From Emmonsiellopsis sp. PD_33 (taxonomy: Eukaryota; Ascomycota; Eurotiomycetes; Onygenales; Ajellomycetaceae), in the NCBI GenBank assembly GCA_032988165.1, contig JANTQF010000022.1, positions 157,725-221,724 on the forward strand: DNA of 64,000 nucleotides. Direction: 5' to 3'. Below are positions 1 through 11,758 of this stretch, in pieces. A program made the position numbers and the translations under genes. Within the stretch, counting starts at the first letter, position 1. Each line of letters opens with the position of its first letter. Below the pieces are notes generated by a model. That model saw only the letters and a list, made by a program, of their open reading frames with translations, had not been told where the DNA came from and did no database searches.

Positions 1-323
1 CGAAAATCCATGGGTAAATAGCGTGCTGGGTGGCCAGGTGAGTGGTGACCAGGTGGTCATTACCAATCGCTGCTGGTCCAGGAGATAAGCGTGGTCCTGA
101 AGATCATCTTGGAATAGTGTCAAATATATTACTTCGCCGATGGTTCGGTCCGATCCTCCGCCCATTCCAAGACTCACTTGGAATTCGACTCCAAGCAACA
201 TGATGATATTTTTTACTGTGCCATCAGCTCACCCAATTCCTACGGATAATGGAACCGATGTCCCCATCTTCTGTGTTTTCAAGGACATGGTCCCTCCACA
301 GTCCCTCTAGTAGGGGGGAGGAT

Positions 324-335
324 GTATATATATAC
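324..335 (+). promoter_or_regulatory. TATA-like element upstream of the AA9 gene
   Basis: An alternating TA run lies about 100 bases ahead of the AA9 start codon at 438, in an otherwise unremarkable 5' flank (1-437). Spacing and sequence fit a core promoter element. No transcription start can be read from sequence alone. Confidence 0.45.
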
Positions 336-437
336 CCTGCTAGGCCCGCTTCTATCTGATATCTGAATTGGACGATTAATATTCCCATTCATTTTAAATT
401 CTCTGTCCTGAACTAACAAGACCTAAATACCGAAGTC

Positions 438-787
438 ATGAAACTGGCAACCACACTCTTGGCCGCCCTCACTCTCGTTGGATATGCGCATTCCCATGCC
501 GTAGGTACGTCGTCTCTTCTAGACCGGATGTGATGAGCGAGGTATATGCTGACACATAACAGTCTATGGAGTGTGGGTGAATGGGGAAGACCAAGGTGAT
601 GGCCAGGGCAAATATATCCGGTCACCTCCCTCCAACGACCCTGTGAAGGACCTTTCCAGTCCTGCCGTAGCATGCAACGTGAACGGCAGCCCCGTGTCCG
701 AGTTTGTCAGTGCTGCCGCTGGTGATGAAATTATTGTGGAATGGTATCATGACAGGTACGTTATTCACGAAGCCTAGATGTTTATAA

Positions 788-823
<36 letters not shown>

Positions 824-1392
824 AAAGAAAAGTCTTTATAGACACTCCGGTACTGCCTCAAGAAGCTTGTCACGCTAATACGTCCCACCTCCACAGCCGT
901 GGAGACGACATCATTGCCTCCTCGCACAAAGGGCCCGTACAGGCGTACATCGCTCCCTACACCGAAGGCAACGGCGCCGACGCCGGTTGGACGAAAATCG
1001 CCTCTCAAGGCTACGACTCCGCCCAAGATCGATGGGCCGTCGACGACCTGATCGCGAACAAGGGAAAGCTCCCCTTTAAACTTCCTAGCAATCTCGCGCC
1101 TGGCAAATACCTTCTTCGCCATGAGATCATAGGTCTGCACGAGGCCGACGCAACATATGACCAGAACCCCATCCGCGGCGCCCAGTTCTACCCGTCTTGC
1201 ATCCAGCTCGAGGTCACTGGGTCAGGGAGTGAGTCCCCGGCCCAGAATTTCAACCTAAACTCTGGATACTCGTATCAGGACCCCGGCATCCATTTCAACC
1301 TTTACCAGTGCCCAGATCCGGCTACGGGAGGCACTACGTACGGATGCTTTGGAGAGTATACTGCGCCTGGACCAGAGGTCTGGGGTGCGTAG
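438..1392 (+). CDS. AA9 lytic polysaccharide monooxygenase (former GH61), secreted
   Basis: Exons 438-504, 563-755 and 897-1392 join in frame to about 251 residues. AA9 enzymes are copper monooxygenases that oxidatively cleave cellulose or related polysaccharides outside the cell. Residues 1-19 are a signal peptide. Cleavage after Ser19 exposes His20, the N-terminal histidine of the copper brace. The second brace histidine is His97 in SSHKGP. The family's His/Gln/Tyr set near the copper is seen at His162 (LRHE), Gln183 and Tyr185 (GAQFYPSC). There is no CBM1 or other C-terminal module; the protein ends at the catalytic domain. Intron 1 interrupts just after HAV, and intron 2 carries a GAAA microsatellite. 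Regioselectivity and substrate cannot be judged. The family call is secure. Confidence 0.93.
786..831 (+). repeat. (GAAA)n microsatellite inside AA9 intron 2
   Basis: About ten tandem GAAA units, ending in slightly imperfect copies, fill the first part of the intron at 756-896. It is purine-only on the coding strand, unlike the pyrimidine-biased introns of most neighbours. Confidence 0.9.
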
Positions 1393-2296
1393 ATAATGCA
1401 GTTACGTTTCGTGATAGTTTGTATTTCTCTCCTACGTGCCACTTATCCTCCCTGGGAAAATGTATTCCTTGTCAACTAGTAGGATTGTAGCTGAGAATTA
1501 CTACTGATACAGCTAATCAAATGAGAATTATATACCTTTAATGAAGTATTCTTGATAAAATAAATATATTCTTAAAGTTGTTTTTCTCCTTATTTTTAGC
1601 TTATGCAGCTACAGTAATTAATATAGATATTATGTACTCCGTACAGCAGTTAGTAACAATAGTAACTATATTGTGTCAGTTAGCGAGGGGCCCAGCCCGG
1701 CGATCAAGTCCGCCATTAGTCCGCACTGTGAATTAAAGGTTCCCATTATGGTAAGAGCAGTACGACGCGTACAATGATTTATCAAATATCAAATCTAAAG
1801 AACATATATCGCATGAACTTATCTAAACCACCGTGTAGGGCAAGAGACTGAAAATATCGAGAGAGCAAATTTCTGCTAGACGTTAAACCTGACAAGGACG
1901 GGATAAACTAAGCACCGTGTTCAACAGTTCTTCAGGCCCCCGATCCTAGCTTCCATCGTAAACTCCCAGTTGTTATTCTTGTTAGGAAGTGTCAATCTAG
2001 GTCAGTCCACATGGAACTTTGGGGGGGGGCGAGGATTATTGTAGTATAAATGGGCATATGCATGAGAACGAAGTTACTTTGTAAATGTAATTTGCTGTCT
2101 ATTTTTATTCGTCTAAACCGCCTTCACATCTTGTTGAGGTGGATATATGTACTTTTATGGAGACACCAGTCCGCTGAAGAGGGTAAGGGATGTTGATTAA
2201 GGGATGTGGGGAGACAAGCCAGGGTAGAAATTTTTTAAGGCAGTGCGGTTCGTTTCGCCATAGAGTCTTCATAAAGGGGCATACTCAGTATCAGCA
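1393..2296. other. Gene-free stretch between convergent AA9 and ZPR1
   Basis: This holds the 3' flanks of two convergent genes. It is AT-rich just after the AA9 stop, with a poly-G tract near 2022-2030. I see no coding frame with family resemblance and no RNA gene. Confidence 0.6.
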
Positions 2297-3869
2297 TCAC
2301 GACCCCAGCTCCTTTTCTTTCTCAGCAGCTACAGCCGCTGCTGCCATTTCAGCCGCATGTTCCTCCTCATAGCCCTCGGTTTTCATATCTTTCAGACCAA
2401 GCTCTTCCTCCTCCTCCTCTGTCCGTTCATACTCTTCGATCTTAAGGCGTGGATCGGGTTCAGGCGAGTAAAGGTCCTGCACATAGCTGTTTGCTAACGG
2501 ATCCTCGAGTGTAATATTGAACTTCAAGTCGCCCTTAATGGCAGAATCAAGACGCGAGAAGAACCGGTCCCATATTTGCTTTTCGTTGGCAGCCATAGAG
2601 TCGCCGGGTTTAAGATCCTCGTCTCCGGTGTTGAAGATTTGGCCGTGAAGTTGGTCGCGTACTTGGGTGAGCAGGCCTTCGATTGTCGTGAATCTGCCTC
2701 CAAGTGTGCCCGGTTGAACTGAGAGGTCAAGTTCGGTACTTGCCATTGCGCAAGTGTCCGACTTCAAGATGTCACGGGAGAGGTCATCGGTCCCAGAGAC
2801 TTCAAGAGTGATTCTGCGTCCTTTTTCGGGGACTGCACCACCCGTCTTAACCTCGTTCGTACGGTATCCGCAGTGATCACAAACGGTACTCCAGATAAAC
2901 ACCTCCTTGAAATGAGGGATGTTGACCTTCTGCATATTGACAACACATGTCTTCGTGCAACCAGGGCACTCCGATGGAAGACTATACACTTGACCATCAA
3001 CGATGTCGAGGTCCTCAGGATCCCCTGCCGTTTGGACCATCTTTCCACTCTCGTCTGCGCCTTCTGCAGAGAGTCCAAGCTCTTCATTTTGCTCTCGAGT
3101 CCGAGGATAGTCTGTGCGCTTATACTTCCCTCCCTCGTCATGTGGGGATGGCGCAATCCACGAGTTCCCAGATGGGTCATCCAGAGAAATAGTAAATGGG
3201 AAAGCATCTCCCTCAACCATCAACTTTAATTTCTGAATGATAGCTTCCAGTGCATTATACAAATTCAAATCAATTTCCTTTCTGGCGGGTTGCTCGGCTT
3301 CCAACTGCGATAAGATTTTAGTTAAAACTCCTTCAATGTTGGTGAGTTGTCCAGGTTCCTTCGGCATCTCGATTCCAAGGGTTTCCACTTTGAAAACTCC
3401 AGTGTCGCTCTTGATGACCTGGCGCTCGAAATCGCCCTTGTTTGTTAACTCGAGGGTATATTTTGCGCCTTGCTCTTGGATTCGGTCTGCGGACTTGACG
3501 GAGTTGTTCTTGAAATAACAATGAGGGCACTCGAAGGATTCTAGGATGATATCGCGGAAGAATGGAACTCTAAGCAAGAGCAGTTTGGTAGAGCCCTATA
3601 TAACGAAGCGGGTTAGAATGAGGTCACATTGGAGGAATGGGAAGCAAACACACATTTTCATGGCAGTTCATGCACAAACTCTCCAGTTCGATAAGTCCTG
3701 TGTCATCCTCCTCCTGTCCCTTTTCGCCCTCGGTTTCCTCGTCGGGATTTTTCTGGGGCGCGTCCTCATTGCTCAGTTTTTGCGCCTGAAGCTGCATTTG
3801 CTCAAACATATCTGTCACGGGAACACGTTGCGAGGTTTTCGCTCCATCGGCCTCGTTATGGGAAGCCAT
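2297..3869 (-). CDS. zpr1: Zinc finger protein ZPR1
   Basis: Exon 1 is 3869-3654 and exon 2 is 3595-2297, giving about 504 residues, close to yeast Zpr1. Two copies of the ZPR1 module are visible. The first has a C4 zinc finger at Cys66/69 and Cys95/98 (ESLCMNC, then FECPHC). The second has Cys282/285 and Cys311/314 (CPGC, CDHC). Each is followed by the family's all-beta domain (KSDTGVFKVETLGIEMP; KSDTCAMASTELDLSV). Known family role: ZPR1 binds and helps fold translation elongation factor eEF1A and moves to the nucleus on growth signals. The 58-nt intron cuts directly after CMNCHEN. The frame is open upstream to 3989, but MASHNEADG at 3869 looks like the natural start. The C-terminus is Glu/Ala rich. 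Confidence 0.93.
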
Positions 3870-4231
3870 TTTGGCAAAGGCGAAAGGGTATGAATTTATA
3901 CGACGGAAATTTGACAGGCGTTCTCGTACTTTCGATCTGTCATGGCTGTTAGTTGGTTCGAGACTTAAGATTGGGAGGTTGTCAGTCAACAGGGCTGCAT
4001 GAGAACGTACCTGTCTTTTCAGACTTTCGAATAGCGCCTAAGACAGCTGGTGATTAACTCTCTGACTGCCAGGGAATGATGTCCGTTGCATTGATTTCTA
4101 ATACCGGCGCAAAACACTGAATAAATAAAAGTGGCGGAAAGCACGCTAACCCAGATCAGGCCTAGCACCAAAAATCAAATACCCCGCGCTAACTGCTTCT
4201 GTCCCGGGACGGATAAACCAGGTCCCGGATA

Positions 4232-4840
4232 TCAATGTTGCAGAAAGTCGAGTAGATCCAGCGACGACGGCGAGGCTTGGGATTGCGCTCGCTGTTTTCC
4301 TGCGGCGAGGGCTGCCATCAGGCCTTGTTGTTTGCGTGCTTTGGCTCTTTTCTTGCTGCTGATATTCTCAGAAGTAGCTTTCTGTGATGTTGTGGCGGTT
4401 GATTCCGCGTTCCTCTCATCCTTCGCACTACTTAATTGAATAGATTCCGACGCCGTAGGTGCTGTAGTTGCTAGTATGCGGGGTCTTTTAGGATCCGTAT
4501 TTTTGGTTGTTTTTTGCAACGTTTGGAATTTCTGGCGACGGCATCGTAGACACCTGTACACAACTGCTGGCGCGGGCTCTGCTGAAGCTGTGGAACGGAC
4601 ACGCTTCTTCACTCGATCTTTCTTGACGTTGATAGTCTTTGTAGTTTCGGGCAACCTGACTCCTCCACAAGCGCCGCAAAATTCACGGTGCTGGGCGACG
4701 GACAGCGGTTTGGACTCCTCCCATAGCAGGTGATTGTGGACAGACAGCAGATGGGCTGACGTTGACGGACTTCGTGCAGCGAGATAATGGGCCGAAGTTT
4801 TCAAAAATTTCAATTGGAGAGTAGATACAGACGAAGACAT
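4232..4840 (-). CDS. RNase P/MRP protein subunit, Rpr2/Rpp21/Snm1 family
   Basis: Single exon, 202 residues. Rpr2/Rpp21/Snm1 proteins are zinc-ribbon subunits of the ribonucleoproteins that trim tRNA 5' ends (RNase P) or process rRNA (RNase MRP). The evidence is an N-terminal helical part with YLAARSPSTSAHLL, followed by two CxxC knuckles, CGAC near residue 75 and CLRC near residue 97, separated by a basic stretch. The C-terminus is Lys/Arg rich and ends with LDLLDFLQ, a tail I associate with fungal members. It is divergent from DBR1, with 415 bases between the two starts. Whether it is the RNase P (Rpr2) or MRP (Snm1) subunit cannot be decided from sequence. Confidence 0.75.
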   Translation of the reverse strand: MSSSVSTLQLKFLKTSAHYLAARSPSTSAHLLSVHNHLLWEESKPLSVAQHREFCGACGGVRLPETTKTINVKKDRVKKRVRSTASAEPAPAVVYRCLRCRRQKFQTLQKTTKNTDPKRPRILATTAPTASESIQLSSAKDERNAESTATTSQKATSENISSKKRAKARKQQGLMAALAAGKQRAQSQASPSSLDLLDFLQH

Positions 4841-5255
4841 CCTAACTGCACCGTATTAATATATGGTTGGAGGAGGATTTTGTGAAGTTGAAGGATGGGC
4901 CGCAAAGCGAGAAGTTGATGCCGCACCGTTGTGGTTGACGAGAACTGCAGGAAAAAATTATACACAAATTATGCTTTTATGCTTTTATGCAGGCACGAAC
5001 TTTCTCTCCCAACAACCACCCGTCTTCACTCCCTGACAACGGTCGATATCAACACGCATTTCTCAATATCACAGAGGAGCATTGTGTTCTCGGCTACATA
5101 TTTATGTTGGCCTTTCGACTCGTTCCTCGCTCTTCTCTCCTTTCTTACGAAAGAAGCAAGGTTCAATCCGTTGGCCTGCTAGAAGCGACACTGTGTCCGG
5201 GTTTCGCGGCCGCTGGGTCGTAAAACATATCGTCAGGCACTCGAGGCTACTCAGC
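4841..5255. promoter_or_regulatory. Shared divergent promoter of the RNase P subunit and DBR1
   Basis: These 415 bases separate two start codons on opposite strands, so both core promoters must lie here unless the leaders overlap. The stretch is pyrimidine-rich on the plus strand near 4990-5160. Small frames within it have no family resemblance. Confidence 0.6.
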
Positions 5256-7722
5256 ATGGAGAATAGACCGACTTCTCAGGGCCTGCGCGTGGCGTTAGAG
5301 GGCTGTGTAAGTTTCCGTTTCCTATTTCATACGCCATGTTGCTCCTTTGCGAGGCCAGAGCTCTGGCTAACAGCACCAGGGGCATGGAAAACTGCATGAT
5401 ATTTACGCCTCAGTCACGAAGGCTGCAGAGCTCAAAGGCTGGGAGACAGTTGATCTTGTCATCATCGGTGGTGACTTTCAGGTGAGGCCCTTCTCAGGCC
5501 GCAAATTCACACTTTTCTTACCATATATTCTCCGCTAGGCAGTTCGCAACTCTTATGACTTGAGTTGTATGGCTGTTCCCCAAAAATACAAACAAATCGG
5601 TGATTTTCATGAATATTACAGTGGGGCCCGTGTCGCGCCATATTTAACCATCTTTGTCGGTGGGAACCACGAAGCTGGCAACCATCTTTTTGAGCTTTAC
5701 TATGGCGGCTGGGTGGCCCCGAACATCTACTACCTTGGCGCTGCCAATGTTATCCGATGCGGCCCCTTGAGAATTGCTGGGATGTCCGGGATATGGAAGG
5801 GATATGACTATCGCCGGCCTCATTTCGAAAGACTTCCTTACAATCGCGACGACATCCAAAGCATCTACCATGTTAGAGAAGTTGACGTGCGCAAGCTTCT
5901 TCAAATTCGCACGCAAGTTGATGTTGGACTAAGTCATGACTGGCCCCAGGCTATTGAATGGCATGGTGATTTCAGAAGCCTTTTCAGAAAAAAGCCATTT
6001 TTCGAGGAGGATGCCAATACCGGGAAATTGGGCAATGTTGCTGCAAAGGATGTTTTGAACCGACTTCGACCTCCATTCTGGTTCTCTGCACATCTCCATT
6101 GCAAATACACTGCTAGTTTAGATCATAGCACTTACGTCCCGCCCATTCGGAAGAGCAGATTTGGTCAAACAGCGCAACCCTCGCTGACGGGAGGCGATTT
6201 TACTTCATCATCCATGGTCATTGAAGAACCGACTGAGTTGAACCCTTCTGAGGAGTCCACAAAGCCAGTCATCTCTGATAAGGCTGAACAAGAGCCGCTT
6301 CATCCACCCCATGAAATATCAGCTACTGCAAATGATACCGCCATGGTGGAAGCACAGTTAACGGCCCCTACCCCTACTACGCCAGCTGAAATAACGGAAG
6401 ACACCACAACCTCTACACAACAGCCTATTCCCCGTGCGGATCGTGATGGAGCCCAATTATCAGCATGGCAAAATTTCCACCAAGTCGCAGCCAAAAACGA
6501 AGCTGAAGAAAACGCTCGATTATTACAAGAGGCAGCGGAACACCAGAAGCAGATTAATGCTGGTTTAATCAAAACACCAGAAGTAAACTATCATCTAACA
6601 TGGAAAAAGGTTGAAGTGAAAGGAGATGGCCTCCAGCGGGGGGTCGAGCGTATTGAAAAGATTGGCTTCGATAAAGACCAAAAATCGAGTTCCAACACCG
6701 TCCAAGTAAAAAACACCGACGAAATCGACATTGACATCGATAGTTCTTCGGACACTTCGGACAAGCAAAAGTCGATGAGCGGTCGGAAGCCTTCTGCACA
6801 TAAGAATGAAGACGAGATTGAGATTGACATCGACAGTTCTTCAGAAAAAGCAGAACAAGAAGAAACCGTTCCGGCGGACGCTACTACGAAAGAACCCGAG
6901 AGTACAAACTCCTACGATATCCCTGATGACCTGCGAGATATGCTACCAGCAAGTTTTAGAAAACCAGAGCCAACTGTTGCTCCAACCCCCGCCGCAGACG
7001 AAATCCCACTCTTCGAGCCCACTCTACCAGAAGGCATCACAAATACACATACTGACTTTCTCGCCCTCGATAAATGTGAAGGACGTCGCTGTTTCCTTCA
7101 ACTCCTTGAGTTGCCATCCATATCCACCCCCGAAGGCAACAACACAGAACCAAACTCACCCCCTTCCCTAACGTACGACAAAGAATGGCTCGCCATCACC
7201 CGCGTCTTCGCCAACGATCTCATCCTCGGGGACCGGCACGCTCGCATCCCCCCAAATAAGGGCGACGCACGGTACAAAACCGACATCCTGGCCGCGGAAG
7301 AATGGGTTGAAGAAAACATTGTGAAGCAAGACAAACTTACCATCCCGCATAACTTCTCAATCACTGCCCCGGTATACGACCCCGCCGTTCCCATCCAGAC
7401 CAGGGAGACGCCTCCAGAATACACGAACCCGCAAACTGCACAGTTCTGCGAACTTGTCGGGATCGAGAATAAGTTCCATCTCAGCGATGAGGAACGACAG
7501 GCTCGTATGCTGGCTGGTCCGCCGCCTGCTCAGAATAGGCCGCCCCAGTATAATCGGCGACCCCGTGGGCGCGACGACTTTGGCGGGAGGGGAGGTGGAG
7601 GGTCCCAGCGGGGGGGCGGCCGTCATGGCCATGGTGGTGGACGTGGACGAGGTCGGGGAGGGCGTGGGAGAAGAGGCGGTGGTGGGCAGCGTTCCTGGAA
7701 TCAGTATGGAGTACCAGGGTAG
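5256..7722 (+). CDS. dbr1: RNA lariat debranching enzyme DBR1
   Basis: Exons 5256-5306, 5380-5481 and 5539-7722 give about 778 residues. DBR1 hydrolyses the 2'-5' branch of excised intron lariats in the nucleus. Metallophosphoesterase motifs are in order: GCGHGKLHDIY near residue 16, GGDFQ at 47-51, GGNHE near 90, LSHDWP, and SAHLHCKY near residue 187. The DBR1 C-terminal domain follows much later (FLALDKCEGRRCFLQLL). Between them lies a long disordered Glu/Ser/Thr region carrying two near-identical IDIDSSS motifs followed by acidic or Ser residues (about 446-455 and 476-486). Residues from about 723 to the end form an Arg-Gly-rich RGG tail. Yeast Dbr1 is only about 400 residues, so the insert and tail are large additions. 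The start at MENRPTSQG puts the first metal ligands in the expected place. Confidence 0.93.
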
Positions 7723-8032
7723 GAGTGTCGGGTTGAATATCGGTGGGAGCCCTGCGGTTTTGCGATTTTCACTTGTTTCATCTTCTTGATCCATGACTTC
7801 TATGATGGAGAGTGAAGGGCGTTTTTGTGTATAGATACTCCTTTAAAAGCTAGTGTGGTTTAAATACCCCCACAAAAAATGATATCCTGGGATCAATCCG
7901 TTGCTTCTGTCTATTTTCATTTCTGGCTTCGTAGAGAAGGATAAGGGATATATAAGATACCCTTTTCATCATAGCTACCAAAAATGGCTCGTTATATCAC
8001 AAAAAGGGCAAGCAATCCACAGCCCGAAATAC
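7723..8032. other. Convergent 3' flanks of DBR1 and RTP1
   Basis: About 310 bases lie between two converging stop codons. The segment is AT-rich around 7850-7980 and must hold both polyadenylation regions. No gene is seen. Confidence 0.55.
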
Positions 8033-11000
8033 CTACTCAATCTCTTCAATACGCGGGCCCCCGAATGACAAACCACCACTACCATCCCTCTCCAAACGCG
8101 GATGAATATCCAACCCAGCCAACCGATCGCCCAATTCAAATCTTGGTTGCTCCTCGACCCCCTCCCGAGTCCTGACTCCCCACAACAACGACTTCTCAAG
8201 CCAAGCCTCCAAACTCTCAATAAGAATCCTTATATGCCCTCGAACAATAGGATCCATTTCGCTGCGCTCTACAAACGTCAGCACTCGGAGGATATCAGGG
8301 ATATTTCCAATAGACCCGTCGCTAGGGGGGTTTTGTTGTTGGCTGCTGAAATCAGGAGATGTGCTATATGAGAACCCAAAGCCAAGGTTTCTGCCGTTTT
8401 CCTTCGCTGTATCTAGTGCCTTTACCAGGTCGAGGAGTAAGATGACAACTGCCCGTCGTATGATTGCGCTTTCGGGACCCCGTTCTAGGTTTAGCGTTGA
8501 TAGTGCCAGGTCAACTGCAGAAACTGCAATGACAGGTCCAAGACCTGCGACATTGGTTTGGATAGCGGATGCGAGGATTGAAATGGCAGAGGCGCGGGCG
8601 CGTAGGTCATCTGGTTCGAGATCAGAGGCCGCACCGGCGGCCCAGGCATCGATGATGCTGGCGGAGTAAGCGGTGCGAGCTGGGTCTTCGGTGTCTGAGT
8701 CTCCGGCTTCATCTAGCTGTTGCATAATCTTATCTGCCTCTTGCTGTAATGCAACATCTTCTTCATCCTCCTCTTTCGGTTCCTTCTTTATTTTCCTTTT
8801 GGCCATTTCCTCTCTAGCTTTCTTCGCGGAGGGCTTTCTGCCCCGTCGTCCTGCCACCGCAATCATAGTTTCGCCTAGGATTTTAGCAGTGTCACCGACC
8901 AAAGCATCTCCTAATTCTTGAACAGTCCTTAGTAATGCCTCGCCAATTTTTAAGCGTTGATCGAGGGTACTTTGTTCACTTCTATCCGCATAACGGTCTG
9001 CAAGTGTCTTGATAACCGTCCTGGGGTGTTTCGAGGCAAGTAATCCAATACTTTTAACGACGTTTAGATAGATAAATTCGTCGTTTGCTGTTGATTCGGG
9101 ATCTGGACCCGTTATTAATGCGAGTAGAAGAGTGAGGGTAGCGGGTATATCAAGAACCGGAGAGGATTCCGTGATGAGCCGTGAGAGAAGAGAAAGGCCT
9201 TCGGCTTGTACGGGCGGTAATGGGGACTGGAGATTTTCAAGTGCGTGGCGATGTGTTTGGAGATCGGATAAACGTGAAGAGACGGTCTCGGACTTTTCTT
9301 CGGAGGCAAGCGAAGTTTCCAGGGTTATTTCGAGGAGCATTGAGGCAGTTGTAGCAGGTTGAACAAGAGAGGAAGGCAAGTTGGGTAGAAGCATGTCCAG
9401 CTGGCTTTTTATTCGTTGTATGATGGGAGATAATGAGTCCGACAATGAGAAATCAGGAGACGTTAAAATTGTAGAGAGAAGACTGAATGCGGCCGATAAC
9501 GACTCGGATGTTTCCGCAGTGTCCGAGACATTCCCACTCTCTCGGAATTCTGGGCCATTATCAACAATACTCCCAAGCGATTGAAAGGATGGTGTCTTAG
9601 TTTTCTCTTTCCCCCGTCCGACCCCATGAGTAATTTCACTTTGTATCAATTGTTCAATTATTGCCAGCACCTTGGCAGGGTACCGCGATAAAGCATCCTT
9701 GAATCGATTGAGCAGCTTTTCGGTGAACTTTGCACTGACAAGCTTTTGCAGTGTAGGCTGCAAATCCTCATCTCCTTGTCCGAGTTTCGGTAATTTCCTG
9801 CCATGTCCCTCTGAAGGTCCAAGGAGCCATTGCTTGCTAACATATAGAAAAACGTCGCCTGTCAGCTCCTCACTTTGGGGGTCAGCCGAGAGCAACTCAA
9901 AAAAAGCATCAATGCGTTCATCTAGAGTATCCATCAGGCGCAAGGGGTCAAACTGCGAGGTGCGGGAGCTTTTGCGGTTTCTAATAGAAATACCTCCTTC
10001 CTGGCCGGGGCCATATATCCAGCTAGGTCCTCCGTCAAACAAAATCTGATCTGCCAGATTTTCAAATCTGGACACGCCAGCCGAAACACTGAAAAAAGTC
10101 TTCAGCAGCGTTGAAACTTTATCATACCAGGACGATTTTTTATGCTCTTTAGCATAACATTTCAACCCCCAGAGCGGCAGCAATACCGGAGTGACGAGTC
10201 TCTTCAAGAGCCCAGGATTTGGGTGTAACAGAGTTAGAGCACTCAACCTTCCAAGGGCAAGAAGCAACTTCGGTTCATCTATTAGGATTTCGCCATCAAG
10301 ATCATTTAGAGTGCTTTCTTCCAATGGGGAGCCATCTAACGAAAATTGCTTCAACCACGAAGCGATTTCGGTTGTTCTATTGCCGTGAAATGCGTCGAAG
10401 ATGGGTTTCACAAATATCTTGTACCCAATCGTACCTGGGGCGCCGTACGACCGTTTCCCGAGTATTCCATTTCCGATCACATAAGATGCCGTTTTTCGTA
10501 GATCTGGTTCATCTCCATCTAAAAGCGCTAATATTTTGGGGGCAATGTTGGAAAAATAGTCATCGACTGCCGTTCCCTGAGGGACAGAAGAGAGCAACCG
10601 TGATGTTTGCATAATGGCCTGGACAGTAATTGGTGGGCCATTGGAAGCGGGAGTTTCCGTATTCTGCCCCAACGCTGGTGCAAACTGCGATGCGATAAAA
10701 ATAATCGTCTGAAAAACTCCATCTTTACGCAAAGGAATTTGTGATAGCTGGGCAGATATTCTGGCTTTAAACCATGTTGCAGAACTCGTTTGAAGGAAGG
10801 AGGAAAGAATTGGTAGCAAGGAGGGTGTTGGTGTTCTAGAAGGGAGTCAACGGACATATCCGGAAAATATCCATGGGGCGTCTTACTCGTCAATAACCGT
10901 TTGGAATAGATTGGCGTATATGTTAGTATCGACCTGGGAAAGGCGCTGGGAATGAAATGCTAGTTCCGCCGCGCCGCACAGTATATCCGTGAGGATTCTT

Positions 11001-11592
11001 CCAAGTATTATGGGCTGAATACTAGGACGTTTATCATAAAGGATGGGTCGTATACGGCCTAATATAAGGAGCAATAAACCCTCGTCGTGTGGTTTGTCTC
11101 CGGAGGTGGGTTCCGGCGGCTTTGCGACAACCCCAGCAGGCAGCACGGACATCACCCGTTGTCCCAGCGGAATACCGACCCCATGTGACAGAGCTGGGTA
11201 TATCCCCTCCAGGGATAAGAGATCCAGTAGCCCATGGAGTACCCGGCGCCGCTTCGTATCTTCAAGAACCGGGTCCTCCTTGCGCTCATTTCCTTTCGCG
11301 TCTACTAGCTCCGGTAAGGGGTCAACAAAAGCATTGTGAATAGCAGCAAGAAGGTCAAGCGCCCGTTGGATAACATATATCCTCGCATTATCATCGCTAC
11401 CGTCATGCGCAGGAAGCTTCCGGGACAATATCTGGACGAGAGAGTCGCCTCGAGATTTCTGTATCTCCTCTTGGATACTGTTAGCCTCATGTAGATCAGT
11501 AGAAGTTAAGATTGCGTGCCTCTTTTCAAAACCGGGTTCAGAAACTCAGTAGCATCATCGAATGCCTTTACGAGCTGCTTGGAACTGCTCAT
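8033..11592 (-). CDS. rtp1: RTP1/TANGO6 family protein (RNA polymerase II nuclear import)
   Basis: Exons 11592-11533, 11485-10887 and 10835-8033 total exactly 1,154 codons, giving 1,153 residues. It is a large alpha-helical HEAT-like protein. Yeast Rtp1 is required for nuclear import of RNA polymerase II subunits; the animal homologue is TANGO6. The C-terminal third matches the conserved RTP1 domains, with FIYLNVVKSIGLLASKHP, a following RRGRKPSAKK basic patch, then an acidic linker and a last helical domain. The first intron (11532-11486) is only 47 nt. I placed its acceptor at the upstream AG because the nearer one breaks the frame. The second intron (10886-10836) is 51 nt. Two CACGTG sites lie about 104 and 161 bases ahead of the start. 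The family call rests on pattern memory and should be good. Confidence 0.82.
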
Positions 11593-11694
11593 TGTAATAG
11601 CCCGTTCCTCAATGTGTTCATTGTCAGAGGTAGATTCGTCCAAAATATTCTCCCTAAACTCGAGTGACGTATGGTTAGTAAGCAATATTTGATA

Positions 11695-11758
11695 TCACGT
11701 GGACACGCGACCGGTCTAACCGGATATGGAACAAACCTTGAACCGTCTAAGTCACGTG
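11695..11758. promoter_or_regulatory. Pair of RTCACGTG (CDEI/Cbf1-type) sites
   Basis: ATCACGTG ends at 11701 and GTCACGTG at 11758. RTCACRTG is the known binding site of the bHLH factor Cbf1 and relatives. They sit just upstream of the RTP1 start at 11592. Use in vivo is inferred. Confidence 0.45.
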
